Below are positions 23,291-34,729 of a stretch of 64,000 bases of DNA, in pieces. The stretch covers positions 34,788-98,787 of the forward strand of contig CAUYLG010013720.1 in the NCBI GenBank assembly GCA_963573385.1, given 5' to 3'. This DNA is from Cacajao melanocephalus. Lineage: Eukaryota; Chordata; Mammalia; Primates; Pitheciidae. Made by a program: the position numbers and the translations under genes. The notes under the pieces are model-generated. The model did not search any database and was not told the origin of the DNA. It was given only the letters and a program-made list of their open reading frames with translations. How positions within the stretch are numbered: the stretch's first letter is position 1; every line of letters begins with the position of its first letter.

Positions 23291-24250
23291 TCAATAGTGA
23301 ATTAAATCATGACAAACATAACAAAACAAGTAATTATATGCCGTTTAGTAGACTATCCCTCTTAGAAAATAAATTATTCCAGTTCTTTATAGTCATCTTA
23401 GTAGTTACTTTGAATAAACTTCCTATATGGATGGTATTGAGTAGTACATACCTATAAAGAAATTATTGATTGAAAAATTTTTAAGCATGTCTTTATACTC
23501 AATTTGGAGTCCAGACTGTTGAGATCTAAGGTTGAAAACAATATCTGAGGTTGTCAAATGGAGTTTGGATTGAGCTCTGAGTGAGCTGGCAGGTTGCAAG
23601 TGGAAGCAAAAGCAATTAGTTACCCATCATGTGGTTATTGATCTTTCTGTCCTTCATGTTATCGGGACTTCAAAAGCGAGATAAAAGCAGCTACTTCAAT
23701 ACATCACAATTTGTTGTAAATATTAATAACCTTTAGAACACAGGGGCTGTATTTTTCTATGAGACACAGACAGAAACTAGCTCTGTCCCCTGAAAAAGGG
23801 AAGTAATTGTCAAATTCAGATGACACCTTTCAAGGATGGGTAATTTTAAAAAGAGATTAGAAGAATGAAATGCCACTTGAAATAATCGAAGTGAATTAAA
23901 AATAACCATAAATATCCCACCTCTGCCACTCAATTTTAAAAGGCCTTTTGACCTTCATTTTCTGTTGAGGTTTGAGAACAGATAAATATTTCAATCAAAG
24001 GGCTCATATCAGATTTTCAGATTCTATACCATGCATGTTTGGGATGAGTATTTGAACACAATCAGATGCTTACAGGAATTCCTAATGAGGAAAGATAAAA
24101 TGGCTTTTAAAAAGACCATTAAGTCCCATCAGCCTGATTTTTCAATTACTTGTGAAGTTTCCATGTCTAAGTTGAGTATATTTTTGAGGGACTCTATGAA
24201 TTAGAAGCACTTATGTATTCTGCTTAGGCAAGCATTCTTATATACATGAA
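23291..24250. other. Unassigned sequence
   Basis: About 950 bp with no recognised gene or repeat. Confidence 0.5.
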
Positions 24251-24395
24251 AGGATGACAAACTATGGCACATACCTGTTTTTGTAAATAAAAGTCTATTG
24301 GTACTTTACATTGAGGTACTGCCTAAAGATAGTATGGCCTACAGAGTCCAAAGTATTTACTTTCTAGCTCTTTGCAAAAAATTTGCCAACTCCTG
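24251..24395. mobile_element. hAT MITE with CAGGGGTNGGCAAACT-type ends
   Basis: GATGACAAACTATGGC, CCTGTTTTTGTAAATAAAAG, TATGGCCTACAGAGTCC, AAGTATTTACTTTCTAGCTC and TTTGCCAACTCCTG match a common hAT (Charlie/Tip100-like) non-autonomous family. The exact name is not certain. Confidence 0.65.
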
Positions 24396-24574
24396 ATATA
24401 TATTATAGGGGTTGTTAAAAAATATTGTAAATGGAGAGCTATTTTGTAGCCATTAGCATAGCTTGTAAAAGTTGTCTATTTTTTGAATAGAACCATCTGA
24501 ATTTTTATTTTGAAAAACATGCTTTAAAATTACAACTGATCAGTAAATTCAAAAACTTTTTCCCCCTAGTAATG

Positions 24575-25745
24575 TCACCACAGGACGCATCCTTAATCTC
24601 CCTCTTCTTACTCTCAATATTTGCTCCATCAGCATGTCCTGCTATGACTCCTTTCATTACTTTCAATACGTGTCTCTAATCTATCTAACTCCACTGCTGC
24701 AATCCTGCTGCAAGTCATCATTATTTCTGGCTGGACTACACCAATAGCATCTGCTGTGGACTGAAAGTGTCCCCTGCACAATTCATATGTTGAAACCCTC
24801 GTCCTCAGATGATGGTACCATGGGGCCTTTAGGAGGTGATTGAATCATGAGTATGGAGTCTTCAGGAGTAGAATTAGTACCTCATAAGAAGAGACACAAG
24901 AGAGATGATCTTTTTCTCTGCCATAGAAGGACACAACAAAAAGGTAGCTGTCTGCAAACCAGGGGGAGAGCCCTCACCAGAACCCAATCATGCTGGCACC
25001 CTGATCTTGGACTTCCATCCTTGAGAATGGTGAGAAATGCATTTCTGTTGTTTAAGCTGTTCAGTCTGCGGTGTTCTGTTACAGCAGTCTGGACTGACTG
25101 ACAACATCTTAACTAATTTTCTTGCTTCTGTTCTTGTCCCTGCTCCAGACAATTCACTATCTTACAGCCAAAAAGATCTTTTTAAAACTCAACACCAATT
25201 ATGTGTGTCCTCTGGGTAAAAGCTTCCTCTACTTTTCCATTTCACTTAGAGCAGAATCCAAACTCCGCCCCCAAGGGCTGACATAGGCTGCCTCTCTCCT
25301 GCCTCTGTGTCTCTGACCACTTGCTTACTAGATCTAGCCAAACTAATTTTCTTTCTGTTCCTCTAACAGGCAAAGCTGGATCTGCAGCAGGGCCTTTCCA
25401 CTTGTTCTCTCTGTTTGAAGTAATCTGCTCCTAGATCACTGCCTGATCTACTCCTTACCTGTCAGGCCTCACCTCAAACATAATATCAAAAAGGTTTCTC
25501 TAAATCCCCTATATAATGTACCCTGCTTCATCCTCACAATCCCTTCCAAACACATCATTTGGTTAATTTCCTTGAAATTCATTATTATAAAAAATTCAGT
25601 AATTTAATTACATCTTATTTTGTTGTCTTTCTTACTGTATTAAGGCCTATGAGAGCACAGAGCATGGCTATTTGCTTTACCGCTGTATTTACATAGAGCA
25701 CAGTCTTGTGCATCGTAGGTGCTCAGCTTACCTTTGTTGAATACA
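24575..25745 (+). repeat. L2 LINE 3' end, split by an MLT1 LTR
   Basis: Two pieces, 24575-24751 and 25104-25745. The first has CATCATTATTTCTGGCTGGAC followed by CACCAATAGC. The second resumes with AAAAAGATCTTTTTAAAACTC, CACTTAGAGCAGAATCC, GGGCCTTTCCACTTGTTC and AGGTGCTCAGCTTACC, then ends TTTGTTGAATAC. This is the 3' 1 kb of L2 in correct order; no intact reverse-transcriptase frame remains. Confidence 0.85.
24752..25103 (+). mobile_element. MLT1A/B-like solo LTR inserted in L2
   Basis: Starts TGCTGTGGACTGAAAGTGTC and has ATTCATATGTTGAAACCC, CTCATAAGAAGAGAC, GCTGGCACCCTGATC, TGCATTTCTGTTGTTTAAGC and an ACTGACTGACA end. Flanking GCATC (24747-24751) and ACATC (25104-25108) form a 5-bp target duplication with one change, as MaLR elements make. 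Confidence 0.9.
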
Positions 25746-26559
25746 TACTATTTTGAGGGGCAGAGGAAGTTATGGTTAAATGAACAAAGGGATGTATATA
25801 TTTTTACTCACCTAAAATCCAAGGATTATATATGTAATGCAGAGGGCAAAGGAGATAAAAATTTCATAAAATCCATAGGAGACTGGAGGATGAGAAATGT
25901 GTGGGTTGGCATAGGCAGAAAAGACCTTCTGGGGAAGAAATAAGACTTAAAGGAAGTTGGAAGGAAGGAATGGGTGAATGCCAAGACATGGATTGGTATT
26001 TGCAAAAACAGAAAAAAAAAAAAAAAAAAAAAGGGAAGAACTCCAGGAGACTAACCAGATAGGAAATTTGCAGAAATAACAGAAACTTTATTGACCATAC
26101 ACCAAAATTAATGATGTGGCTGAAAGTGCATTGCACAGAAAAAAAGATTACTTCAAATCAAATCATTTAGGTACTGCAAACCCTGTACCAGAATCAAAAG
26201 ATGATACGAAGAACTTTTCTATCACCCATGTCATAATGTAGGCATTTTCGGATGATTGGCTAATGCTCCTGACGTGGAAAAATGTGGGGAGTGGATCTTT
26301 TCCTGGCCATCCTTTTCTCTTCTCTCCTTCTCACTTTCTCCATTCCCCCCAATTCCATGATTGCATAAGTAGTTTTCCAAGGGCTCTTACCTTTTGAAGG
26401 TAAGATTGCCTGATATCTGGTCATTTTCTCTTTAATTTAGGAGTTCACACTCTGAAATAGATTGGCTAAATACTCTAGAGTACAACAAGTATTTTTTTCT
26501 CAGAACTGGTAAAGTTATTCTAGTGTGTTTCACACTGTGTAACCACTTCCCATTTCTCT
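25746..26559. other. Unassigned; poly(A) at 26012-26033
   Basis: No gene. A pure A run of about 22 bases near 26012-26033 has no recognisable retroposon body upstream. Confidence 0.5.
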
Positions 26560-26775
26560 GATGCTCCAGCCTTTTTGCTCTTCAAGGTACATTACCAACA
26601 TTTCCTGAATGTCTACAGCTACTGCTGTTTTCATGTTTGAAAATTCTTCCCCTTATTTTCTCTGTCCTCTCCACACCTTTTCCTACTCATATCCAATCCT
26701 ATCATCATTTTGGAAAGTGCAAAGACTACTTCCTTTCTGAAAGCTTTTCAAATCTTTATATCCTACTTCCTTTAG
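26560..26775 (+). repeat. Possible L2 LINE fragment
   Basis: Pyrimidine-rich sequence with weak resemblance to the L2 3' region (AAGACTACTTCCTTTCTGAAAG). Low confidence. Confidence 0.3.
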
Positions 26776-26784
26776 TAATAGTTT

Positions 26785-27015
26785 GTAAGTGCTCACTGTG
26801 GATCAGAAACTGTGCAGAAGTGTAATATCTGCTATTACGTTACTGCATTTCATCCTTGTAAACACTTAAGCATCATGATCTCACTTTACAGATGAAAAAA
26901 CGGAACCTGGAGAGGTTCTATAACTTGCCCAAGATCAACTAGTTCTCAGTGTAAGAATCTAGACTTTCATTCAAGTCTATTTGATTCTAAAGTCTGTGTT
27001 CAAATGACTGCACTC
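26785..27015 (-). repeat. MIR SINE, nearly full length
   Basis: AAGTGCTCACTGTGGATCAG, CTCACTTTACAGATGAAAAA, ATAACTTGCCCAAGATCAAC and a terminal AAAGTCTGTGTTCAAATGAC. Confidence 0.85.
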
Positions 27016-27133
27016 AAAGGCCAAGTTAATTGATCATTTTCTTCCTTAAACTCGTGTCTACATCCACTTGCATAATGATGGTATCTGTCCAGTCTTCTGA
27101 TTGCTCTATGCTGATGCCATATGCATCATTAAA

Positions 27134-27426
27134 TCTAAGCTGTGCACAGTGGCTCAGCCAGCACTTAGGGGGGCCAAGGCAGGTGGACCATTTGAGGTCA
27201 GGAGTTCAGGACACACCTGGCCAACATGGTAAAACCCAGTCTCTACTAAAAATCCAAAAATTAGGCAGAGTAGTGGCATGCATCTATAATCCCATATACT
27301 TGGGAGGGTGAGGCAGGAGAATTGCTTGAACCAGGAGACAGAGACTGCAGTGAGCCAAGATGGTGCCACTGCACTCCAGCTTGGGTGACAAAGTGAGACT
27401 CTGTCTCCCCTGCAAAAAAAAAAAAA
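27134..27426 (+). mobile_element. AluS-like element, plus strand
   Basis: GTGCACAGTGGCTCAG, GGTCAGGAGTTCAGGAC, TCTCTACTAAAAATCC, GAGAATTGCTTGAACC, CACTGCACTCCAGC and a terminal A-tail. The first 40 bp carry a small deletion. A minus-strand Alu lies about 85 bp further on. Confidence 0.92.
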
Positions 27427-27460
27427 TCTGGAATAAATTCATGCTAGTATTTTATGTATT

Positions 27461-27461
27461 T

Positions 27462-27510
<49 letters not shown>
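27461..27510. repeat. (CT)n microsatellite replacing an Alu tail
   Basis: A nearly pure CT run immediately before the minus-strand Alu, where its poly(T) should be. The Alu's first 30 bp or so are lost. Confidence 0.9.
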
Positions 27511-27762
27511 GAGATGGCGTAGTGTAATCTTGGCTTACTGCAACCTCTGACTCTCAGGTTCAGGCAATTCTCATGCCTCAGTCTCCTAAGTAGCTGGGAT
27601 TACAGGCACCTGCCACCACATTCGGCTAATTTTTGTATTTTTAGTAGAAATAGGACTTCACCATGTTGGCCAGGCTGGTCTTGAACTTCTAACCTCAAGT
27701 GATCTGCCCGCCTCAGTCTCCCAAAGTGTTGGGATTCCAGGCGTGAGCCAACATGCCCGGCC
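27511..27762 (-). mobile_element. Alu, minus strand
   Basis: GTAGTGTAATCTTGGCTTAC, CTCCTAAGTAGCTGGGATTAC, TTTTGTATTTTTAGTAGAAA and AGGCGTGAGCCAACATGCCC. The 3' head is eroded and joined to a CT repeat. Confidence 0.92.
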
Positions 27763-27904
27763 CATATTGTGTATCAAATTCATCTTTATAATCTTCCTAA
27801 TGCCTAGAACAATAGAATGAATGCTTATTGTTTTTCTAATAAAAAACATGGAATGGTCAAATAAAAATATACATTATAATTTCTAATAATTTAATATTTC
27901 ATTC

Positions 27905-28065
27905 TCCAAAGTTGACTGTGAAGTTTTTGAAAGCAGGGACAAGATTTCAATTTGTTCATTCATTCATCCTTTATTCCTTAAACATTCATCGCAGAAGATG
28001 CTCTTAGCATTTGCCAGAAATGATACAAGGTACTGGGAAGTAAAGAATAAAACAGATGTAGTCTT
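27905..28065. repeat. L2 LINE fragments in opposite orientations
   Basis: A plus-strand tail (27905-27950: GACTGTGAAGTTTTTGAAAGC, AGGGACAAGATTTC) abuts a minus-strand L2 end (27955-28065: TTCATTCATTCATCCTTTATT, GATACAAGGTACTGGG). Confidence 0.6.
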
Positions 28066-28500
28066 TGGAGTGTAGAACTTACAACTCGTGTTCAAATCTT
28101 TGTTCCTCTCTGTTATGTGATACCAGGCATCAACATACGGTGATTGATAGTAGTAAATTGAAAGGATCTTACTATACGTTTGGGCACAGTGGAAGGAAAA
28201 TGCAACACCAGAACACAGGAAATAACTTCAAATACAATTTAAAAAACCTATTTTTTAAAGTTACCAGGCTCACAGTTAGTTAATTGAGGAAACAGCTCAC
28301 ATGAGAGAATCATAAATTAAATTATGCAAAGTTTTTACATATCCTTTTTAGAAACATATAGAAAGGGTAATACCCATCTCTGGACATAAGACCAAGGACT
28401 TTTCTTTCAGTATGGGTCATCTGATCAGTATTCCCTATCATCTTTCATTCATACACTACACCCATAATGAATTATTCACAATTTCCATTTTCAACTTTTC
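28066..28500. other. Unassigned sequence
   Basis: No gene. The stretch ends with the left target duplication of the next Alu. Confidence 0.5.
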
Positions 28501-28506
28501 TGGATT

Positions 28507-28800
28507 TTGTTTGTTTGTTTTTTGAGACGGGGCTCTGTCTGTCACACAAACTGGAGAGCAGTGGCGATATCATGGCTCACTGCAGCATTGAACTTCTGGG
28601 CTCAAGAGATCCTCCTGCCTCAACCTCCTGAGGAACTGAGACTACAGGTGTATGCCTCCACACTCTAATTTTTGTATTTTTTGTAGAGATGGGGTCTCAA
28701 TATATTGCCTAGGCTGGTCTCCAACTTCTGGTCTCAAGTGATCCTCCTACTTCAGCCTCCCAAAGTGCTGGGGTTACAGGTATCAGCCACTGCGCCCAGC
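28507..28800 (-). mobile_element. AluJ-like element, minus strand
   Basis: (TTTG)n head, GAGACGGGGCTCTGTCTGTC, GGGCTCAAGAGATCCTCCTG, TTTTTTGTAGAGATGGGG and CCACTGCGCCCAGC. Flanks CATTTTCAACTTTTC (28486-28500) and CATTTTCAATTTCTA (28802-28816) are probable target duplications with drift. Confidence 0.93.
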
Positions 28801-29199
28801 ACATTTTCAATTTCTATCACATGGAATGAGAACTTGAGGACATCTGGGATTACATATGTATTTTTTCTTATTACACATTTTACAATTGTCACGTGTACCT
28901 TAACAACAATTTTTTTAAAAGCACCTTTCCTTTAATGGATCTTCCCAAAACATTCTAATTAGTTTCTCTAGTGACACAGCTCTATTTTCACACAGATATT
29001 TCATCAGTTTATATTATATTTCATTAAACTGTGCAATTATAATAACAAGTAACTGACTTAAACAGGTTTGGAAACAAAAGGCCTAACAGACTCTTGGTAA
29101 ACATTCAGCTCAACTGGTGGAAATAAAAATAAGTTAAGTCACCACAGAGTTTCTTCCTAGGTATCCAAATTCAGTGTTTTAGGAGACTAACTGTCTGAG
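28801..29199. other. Unassigned sequence
   Basis: No recognised gene or repeat. Confidence 0.5.
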
Positions 29200-29292
29200 T
29201 TGATTCAGGAATGATGAGTTCTTGGGATTCAGGACTTTCAACACTAAAACCAAGATGTGTTAGGCAAAGCAGGTTGGTTGCTCACGCAAACT
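29200..29292. mobile_element. Possible MER53-like DNA transposon fragment
   Basis: ATTCAGGACTTTCAACACTAAA and AGGCAAAGCAGGTTGGTTGC resemble the end of an old DNA transposon whose consensus reads GACGGTTGGTCACCCT. Weak match. Confidence 0.3.
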
Positions 29293-31589
29293 ATGGGTGT
29301 CAGTGATTCTGCTTTATAGAAGAGATGCAGGGCACTGGTAAATCTGGCAAATTAGTTAGAATTTGGTTAGTAGAGTTTGTACAAAGCTGATGATTGACTC
29401 ACATAGAGCATCAGGATCCCTTTACCCTGCTACATTCTAGTCTTACCCTATCTCTATCTATCTCTCCTTGGCCAGAGGTAGTTTTTACTCCCCACTGAGT
29501 AAATCACTCTGGATATCCATGAGCCTTGAAAGGTAGGCCAAAATAACCTCTAGCCCCACAAAGTGAAGAAGATTTTAAGTCATTTATTTCTATAGTGGAA
29601 TGAGATGCCCTGCTCCACAGCCCACGTCTACAGATAACTGCCAATGTAACCAACGGCTTCCTTCTGATGGTGTACCAGCCACCCCTAGAGGGGTATGGTC
29701 TGGCCAACGGCGCCAATGAGAAAATCACACAATCATATATGTATACATTTCTCAAGGTAGTTTTAGACATCATCAGCGAGGAGAATTTCAACAGTTTAGA
29801 GCAGGCTGAACTGTGAGAGATGAAATCTAGTTTCTAGGAAGCATCTCTCTGTCATGAAATAAAAGTGTCCTGAAGACCAGGCTCACTCATTCTCATCTAG
29901 TCACACAGGAGTTTCTGGTTGTCTGAACACAAGGGGTAGATTCTAATGACTCTACAGGTGATCTTTGTTGTGGTTCTTCCTTTCAACAGTAAGGCTATGA
30001 ATGAATATTTAGAAGATAGAAACATTCTTAGAGAAATCAGTCTATTTTCCTCCAACTCCCAAAAGTGCACTAAACATTCAATATTTAGTCCTACAATTGA
30101 ACATCCTTCATATATCTTCTGATAAATTCATGGAGATAAATATCATAGCTCAGGCTGAAAACCAGTGAAAATGGTACCATGCTGACTCTAAGCACATGTT
30201 TCTTTGAGTTATTCAAAAGAGGGAATGATTCATTTATTTTTCACCTGATGAAAGCTGCTGAAAAGTGTAAGATGCTCCTACCAAGAGCTGCCTTGGGATA
30301 CAGGGAAATCACATAAGGGAAAGGCTTGCCCAGGATTGCGACTGTTTTAAAAAATCACAATTCCATGAATCAAGCCTTAGTGTGTAGTTGTTAAAAATGG
30401 CCTTTTCAGGATAATCCAAATAAATCGGCATAGTATCCTTCCTTCTCCCTGGAGGTTCCACAGTTGGAGAGAATTACATCAGACTCCATGTTCTAGAAGC
30501 CTGCTTCTCGGGTTTAATCCTATAAAATTGAAAGTGGCACTATCTTTTCGTGTGTCTTATGACACAAGGTCCTTTAAAAACTAACAATGTATTTAAAGTT
30601 TGTTGTAACAACATGTCTACATGTTCCAACGTACTTGTCATTTTTTTCAGTGCTCATACTATCAATAAAAGTCTCAGTGAGAGATAACAATGTAACATTG
30701 CCCTATTCCTGGAAGGCTGTCGGTGTCTGTCACAAGATCTGGTTGGTTGGTCTTTCTTCTCTGCAGACATGAGCTGTGGGAAGAAAGCCATAGGCAATGC
30801 AATTTTACAGGGAACATATGGGCAGAAATTTACCAGATCCTTGGGGAGGGGTTCTGTTACCCAGATGGCTGCCAAAATTCCTGATCCCTGCACTCTGGAA
30901 ATGAGACTGGGAGAGTTAATCAGATTAGTATGAATGATGATGTGGGAACTTCAACGTGTGCCACCTTCCTAGTTCATAGACCTCTAATGAATGCCTTCAT
31001 TATGGTCTACCTGGTTCAGACGCTCTTAAGGTCATGGAGTTGTCAGCCTAGTACCACATCGTAGTCCATTCATTTCTGAGTGGATCATGAACATGCACAG
31101 ATCTTACTGAGCAATTTCCAATAAAATCGTAATGAAAATGACCTCTTCCTTCAAGTGCCTTGGATGATCATTTTTTAAGGTTATGGTCATGATTGCTATG
31201 AAATAATTATGGACAAGTATAATTTGTGCCTGTAAGGAAAAACCTACAGAATCAGAACCAAGTTCACAAGTTGGTAAAAATCATAAAATAAGTGAATGAA
31301 ATAAAAAATAACCAGAGTAATTAAAATTTATTAGAAATTTGCTAATAATCACCTTGCCCATATTGTCTACCACTATGACCCCAGGATTTAGTACAATATT
31401 TGCTACATAAGGAGCAATTAATAACTTTTGAAAGAAAGAAAAATTAAATCTCCCTGGCTATTAATTCATCATTTTTAGTTGGGAATTATAAAATCAACAT
31501 TCTTTACTAAATTGTAAATATTTTTTCCTTTGCACCATCAGAGTCAGAAATTGGACAGTATTGCTATTCTCTGTGATGTATAAAAAAGC
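29293..31589. other. Unassigned sequence, 2.3 kb
   Basis: No gene or repeat is recognised. At 29600-29790 several CpGs cluster in an otherwise CpG-poor region (see findings). Reading frames of 95 and 79 codons on the minus strand show no domain. Confidence 0.5.
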
Positions 31590-31880
31590 ATATTCAACTA
31601 AGAACCAGGAATCTTGGTTACACCCCTATCTTATGCTATTGATTAGCTGTGTGATCTCAACCAAGAAGCTACAATAGAAAGATCTTGATTGAGCATCAGG
31701 CAGACTCAATAAGCCACCTTAATCCTTCCCTGCTATTTGCCATTTTGATGTTTAGTGTCCTCACCTATAAAGTGGCTATATATAATGCCCATGTCAAAGA
31801 GTTGATGTCAGAATTAAATAGTGTAGGTTTTTTTTTTTTCCATTTACTGAGCACAGTTTCTGGAACACAGTAGTATGAGA
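31590..31880 (+). repeat. MIR SINE
   Basis: TATTGATTAGCTGTGTGATC, GTCCTCACCTATAAAGTGG and ATGTCAGAATTAAATAGTG blocks, then a poly(T) run and a decayed tail. Confidence 0.75.
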
Positions 31881-31884
31881 GAAC

Positions 31885-32135
31885 ATGTATAGAACACTCA
31901 CTATATTCTAGGCACTGTTCTAAGTGCATTACATGCATTAACTCATTCAGTTTTCATAACAACCTTATGAGCTAGGTAATACTATTACTTCCACTTTACA
32001 CATGGAAGAAATGAGGACCTGAAAGGTTAAGGAGTTTTCCCAGGGTTATACAGCTAATAAATAACAATAGAAGATTCAAACCCAAGCAGACTATCTTCAT
32101 AGTCTGTGCTCTTCTCTGTTTACTAGCAATAGATG
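31885..32135 (-). repeat. MIR SINE, full length
   Basis: CTAGGCACTGTTCTAAGTGC, ATGCATTAACTCATTCAG, TATGAGCTAGGTAATACTA, CACTTTACACATGGAAG, TTATACAGCTAATAAATAAC and AGTCTGTGCTCTTCTCTG, one of the best-preserved MIRs here. It sits tail to tail with the plus-strand copy before it. Confidence 0.92.
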
Positions 32136-33034
32136 CTCACTAACAGTTAAGGTTTCTTCTAACACTAATAGTCTATCTGTGATATGCTATCCCTACAAAT
32201 GTTTTAATAAATATATTCATTCTCTTATCTATAATGATCTTTTATTATCTGTAATATGAAAGAGCCTGAAAGAAGTAAGGTCTTATCTAATCAGGCTTGG
32301 TGTTGTTAAAATGTGGGTTTAAAAGTATTCAGAAAAAAATGCTTTTCATGTTCTCTGCCTGGAGATCTTCCAGTCTGGAAGAATCAGGTAGACAATGCAT
32401 GCATAGCAGTTTAAATTGTACTTGTCATGGTGGAGACAGCTCTTGGACAGACAGGACACAAACCTACAGTGATTTTCAGTTCTAGCCTTATTCCCTTGTT
32501 CTGGGATTCTCAGGACCATATTTGAAGCTGAACCTTACACCCCAGCTAAATTTAAGACTTTTACTTGAGACTGGGGCTAGGTGCCAACCGACTAGCTGCT
32601 TCAGCAATAGAGACACCTGTCTCCTAGCAAACCAAATGAGATCACCAACTCATTTGCATAAATCAGCAGATGGGGATGAGTTGCATTTGTTATCAATTTT
32701 GGCTAGATTTCAACCAATTACATGCACTTAAAATGTTTGGTCTTTCATTGCCAATCTTCTAAGCTATGTACTTTCCTAATGCAATTTTTATAAACATGCT
32801 TTTTAAGATTCGCCATATTACCAGTATTTGTTTTATTTTTTTTTCCTGACTGGCTAATGCATTAGTTGGAATTAATAATTCAATCTCTTTTGCATAAACC
32901 TTTATAATAGTCAAAAATTTCACCTCTGATTTCTAAACATTTTGACTCCCATTGCATTATGTATTTTTATAAACAGATCATAGTTTAATATATCATATAA
33001 TCATATAATTATATTAAAACATTCCCTCCGCCAT
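32136..33034. other. Unassigned sequence
   Basis: About 900 bp with no recognised gene or repeat. Confidence 0.5.
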
Positions 33035-33115
33035 TTCAAGCCTAATGCCAAGCACAGTACCTGACACATGATCAATATTTGATGAAGATTTATGGAATGA
33101 CTGAGTGAATGAATT
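33035..33115 (+). repeat. L2 LINE 3' terminus
   Basis: TGCCAAGCACAGTACCTGACAC and a terminal GAGTGAATGAA. Confidence 0.75.
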
Positions 33116-33234
33116 AAAGAATGAATACTTGAACTACTAGCTTTTTATTATTAGCTTTCACAGTTTTAATGGAAAGAAGTCAGAATTTCAGACACCTCGA
33201 TAGGGTCTCCACAGGGAATTGCAATCAGTCATCC

Positions 33235-33370
33235 ACCTCCAATCAATATTTACACAGTGTGATCTCCTCTGGGCTGGGCAGGAGCAATGTCTTTTTCCAT
33301 CTTTCTATCACAGGTTGTTGAGCAGGGCCACGTACATGGCAGAATCTCAATAAATGCTTTTAAGTGATTA
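33235..33370 (+). repeat. L2 LINE 3' end
   Basis: GGGCAGGAGCAATGTCTTTTTC, GGCCACGTACATGGCAG and TCTCAATAAATGCTTTT in L2 order. Confidence 0.7.
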
Positions 33371-34559
33371 CAAAAGAAGGGTAAGATTTGACTTTTCTCT
33401 TTAAAGAATATATATTTGGTGGCAACAAGACTTCCTCCAATATCCTGTGGGTTGGGGCCTACTACTCCTACAGGTCAAAATGAATACCAATATCATATTT
33501 ATTAAAGTTTCTTAACTGTTTTAATAGTCTAAGACTGTTGCTAGGTTCAATTCCCTTTCAAAATGAGAAGACACTCATTACATGGGTCTCCTTATAACTA
33601 CTCTAAGACCGTGATTCAGAAAGAAGAATCACCACTCCCCATCATGAGTTACTATGTAGGAGATAAAGCAATTCATCTTTTGTCACTAAATTGTGACATT
33701 TGCCTGCATGTGGCCTGAGTTCCAATAAGCTTGGCTTTGTCTAATTCCCTGGGTCATTAGCCACGTAATCATAATTATTTTCAGCTGTGCAGATTGGTGT
33801 TATTTTTCTCATCCATTTTTATCCCCCCCTTCTTCATCACAGTTCTGCATTGATGGAAACCATGAGAGCACCATCTGGTACAACCTGTGCATGGGGCCAG
33901 TCAAATGAATGGCAGCCACTGGAGGATGCCCATATTTCATTAGATGCACTCATGTGCTGCCTTCAGTCTCATGCCATTTCCAGTCCCTCTAGATTTCACT
34001 TTAGGGAGTTCAAGGGCTTCTGAAGGCTACCTAAATACAGACCTCCTGCCCCCAACACCAGTGACATCTGAAAAGCCGTCTCCATTGAGGGTGATACAAT
34101 TGAAACCAAGTTATGAATAACTGTATTTGCAGAGAATTAACATTTCCTGCATGTCTACCAATTGACTTAGGCAATTATACAGACAGCTGCCAAATAAGTA
34201 TTAACAACTGGAAAAGCTTCACTGTGTCTGCGTCAGATACCCAGGCTGTGTGCAACGCTCTCAATATATTGCAGTGACTTTATTTTCTAAGAACAATTCA
34301 TGAGTAGACAATGCCTCGTCTTGGAGCAATTGCCTGGAATCCTCCACAGTAGAAATTATATTGCAGCTTGTGGGAAGCAAATGAAATCAGAAAGATTTGG
34401 GCTCTACTATTTTTTTAAACTCATGAACTATCTTTAGGCAAATTATTTGATCTCCATGAATCACAGTGAAATTGGTACATTAATTCCCTTTTGTATTCTT
34501 AGTAGTTTGATATAGTGCCACAAGGAAGAAACAGCATTGAAATGGAAGCCAGGAGATGT
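33371..34559. other. Unassigned sequence, 1.2 kb
   Basis: No gene or repeat is recognised; complex, non-repetitive composition. Confidence 0.5.
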
Positions 34560-34662
34560 CATGCAGCTTCTAGTTTAGAATATGTGCTGTACAACCTGAT
34601 TATGTGACATCTGTGCCTTAGAGTTTTTCTCTCTGGGCCTCAGTTTCATAATCTCTAAAATG
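34560..34662 (+). repeat. MIR SINE fragment
   Basis: AACCTGATTATGTGACATCTG and CTGGGCCTCAGTTTCATAATC blocks. Confidence 0.75.
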
Positions 34663-34663
34663 T

Positions 34664-34720
34664 TCCTCAAAGTGTGGTTCATGAATATCTGCCTGAGAAG
34701 CACCTGGGATACTCATTTTT
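34664..34720. mobile_element. MER5A fragment
   Basis: CCTCAAAGTGTGGTTCATG and AGAAGCACCTGGGATACTC match one end of MER5A. It is cut off where L1-like sequence begins. Confidence 0.55.
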
Positions 34721-34729
34721 TAAAACATA

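Noticed and set aside
26012..26033. Poly(A) as a processed pseudogene tail
   Set aside because: No recognisable transcript-like body or target duplications upstream.
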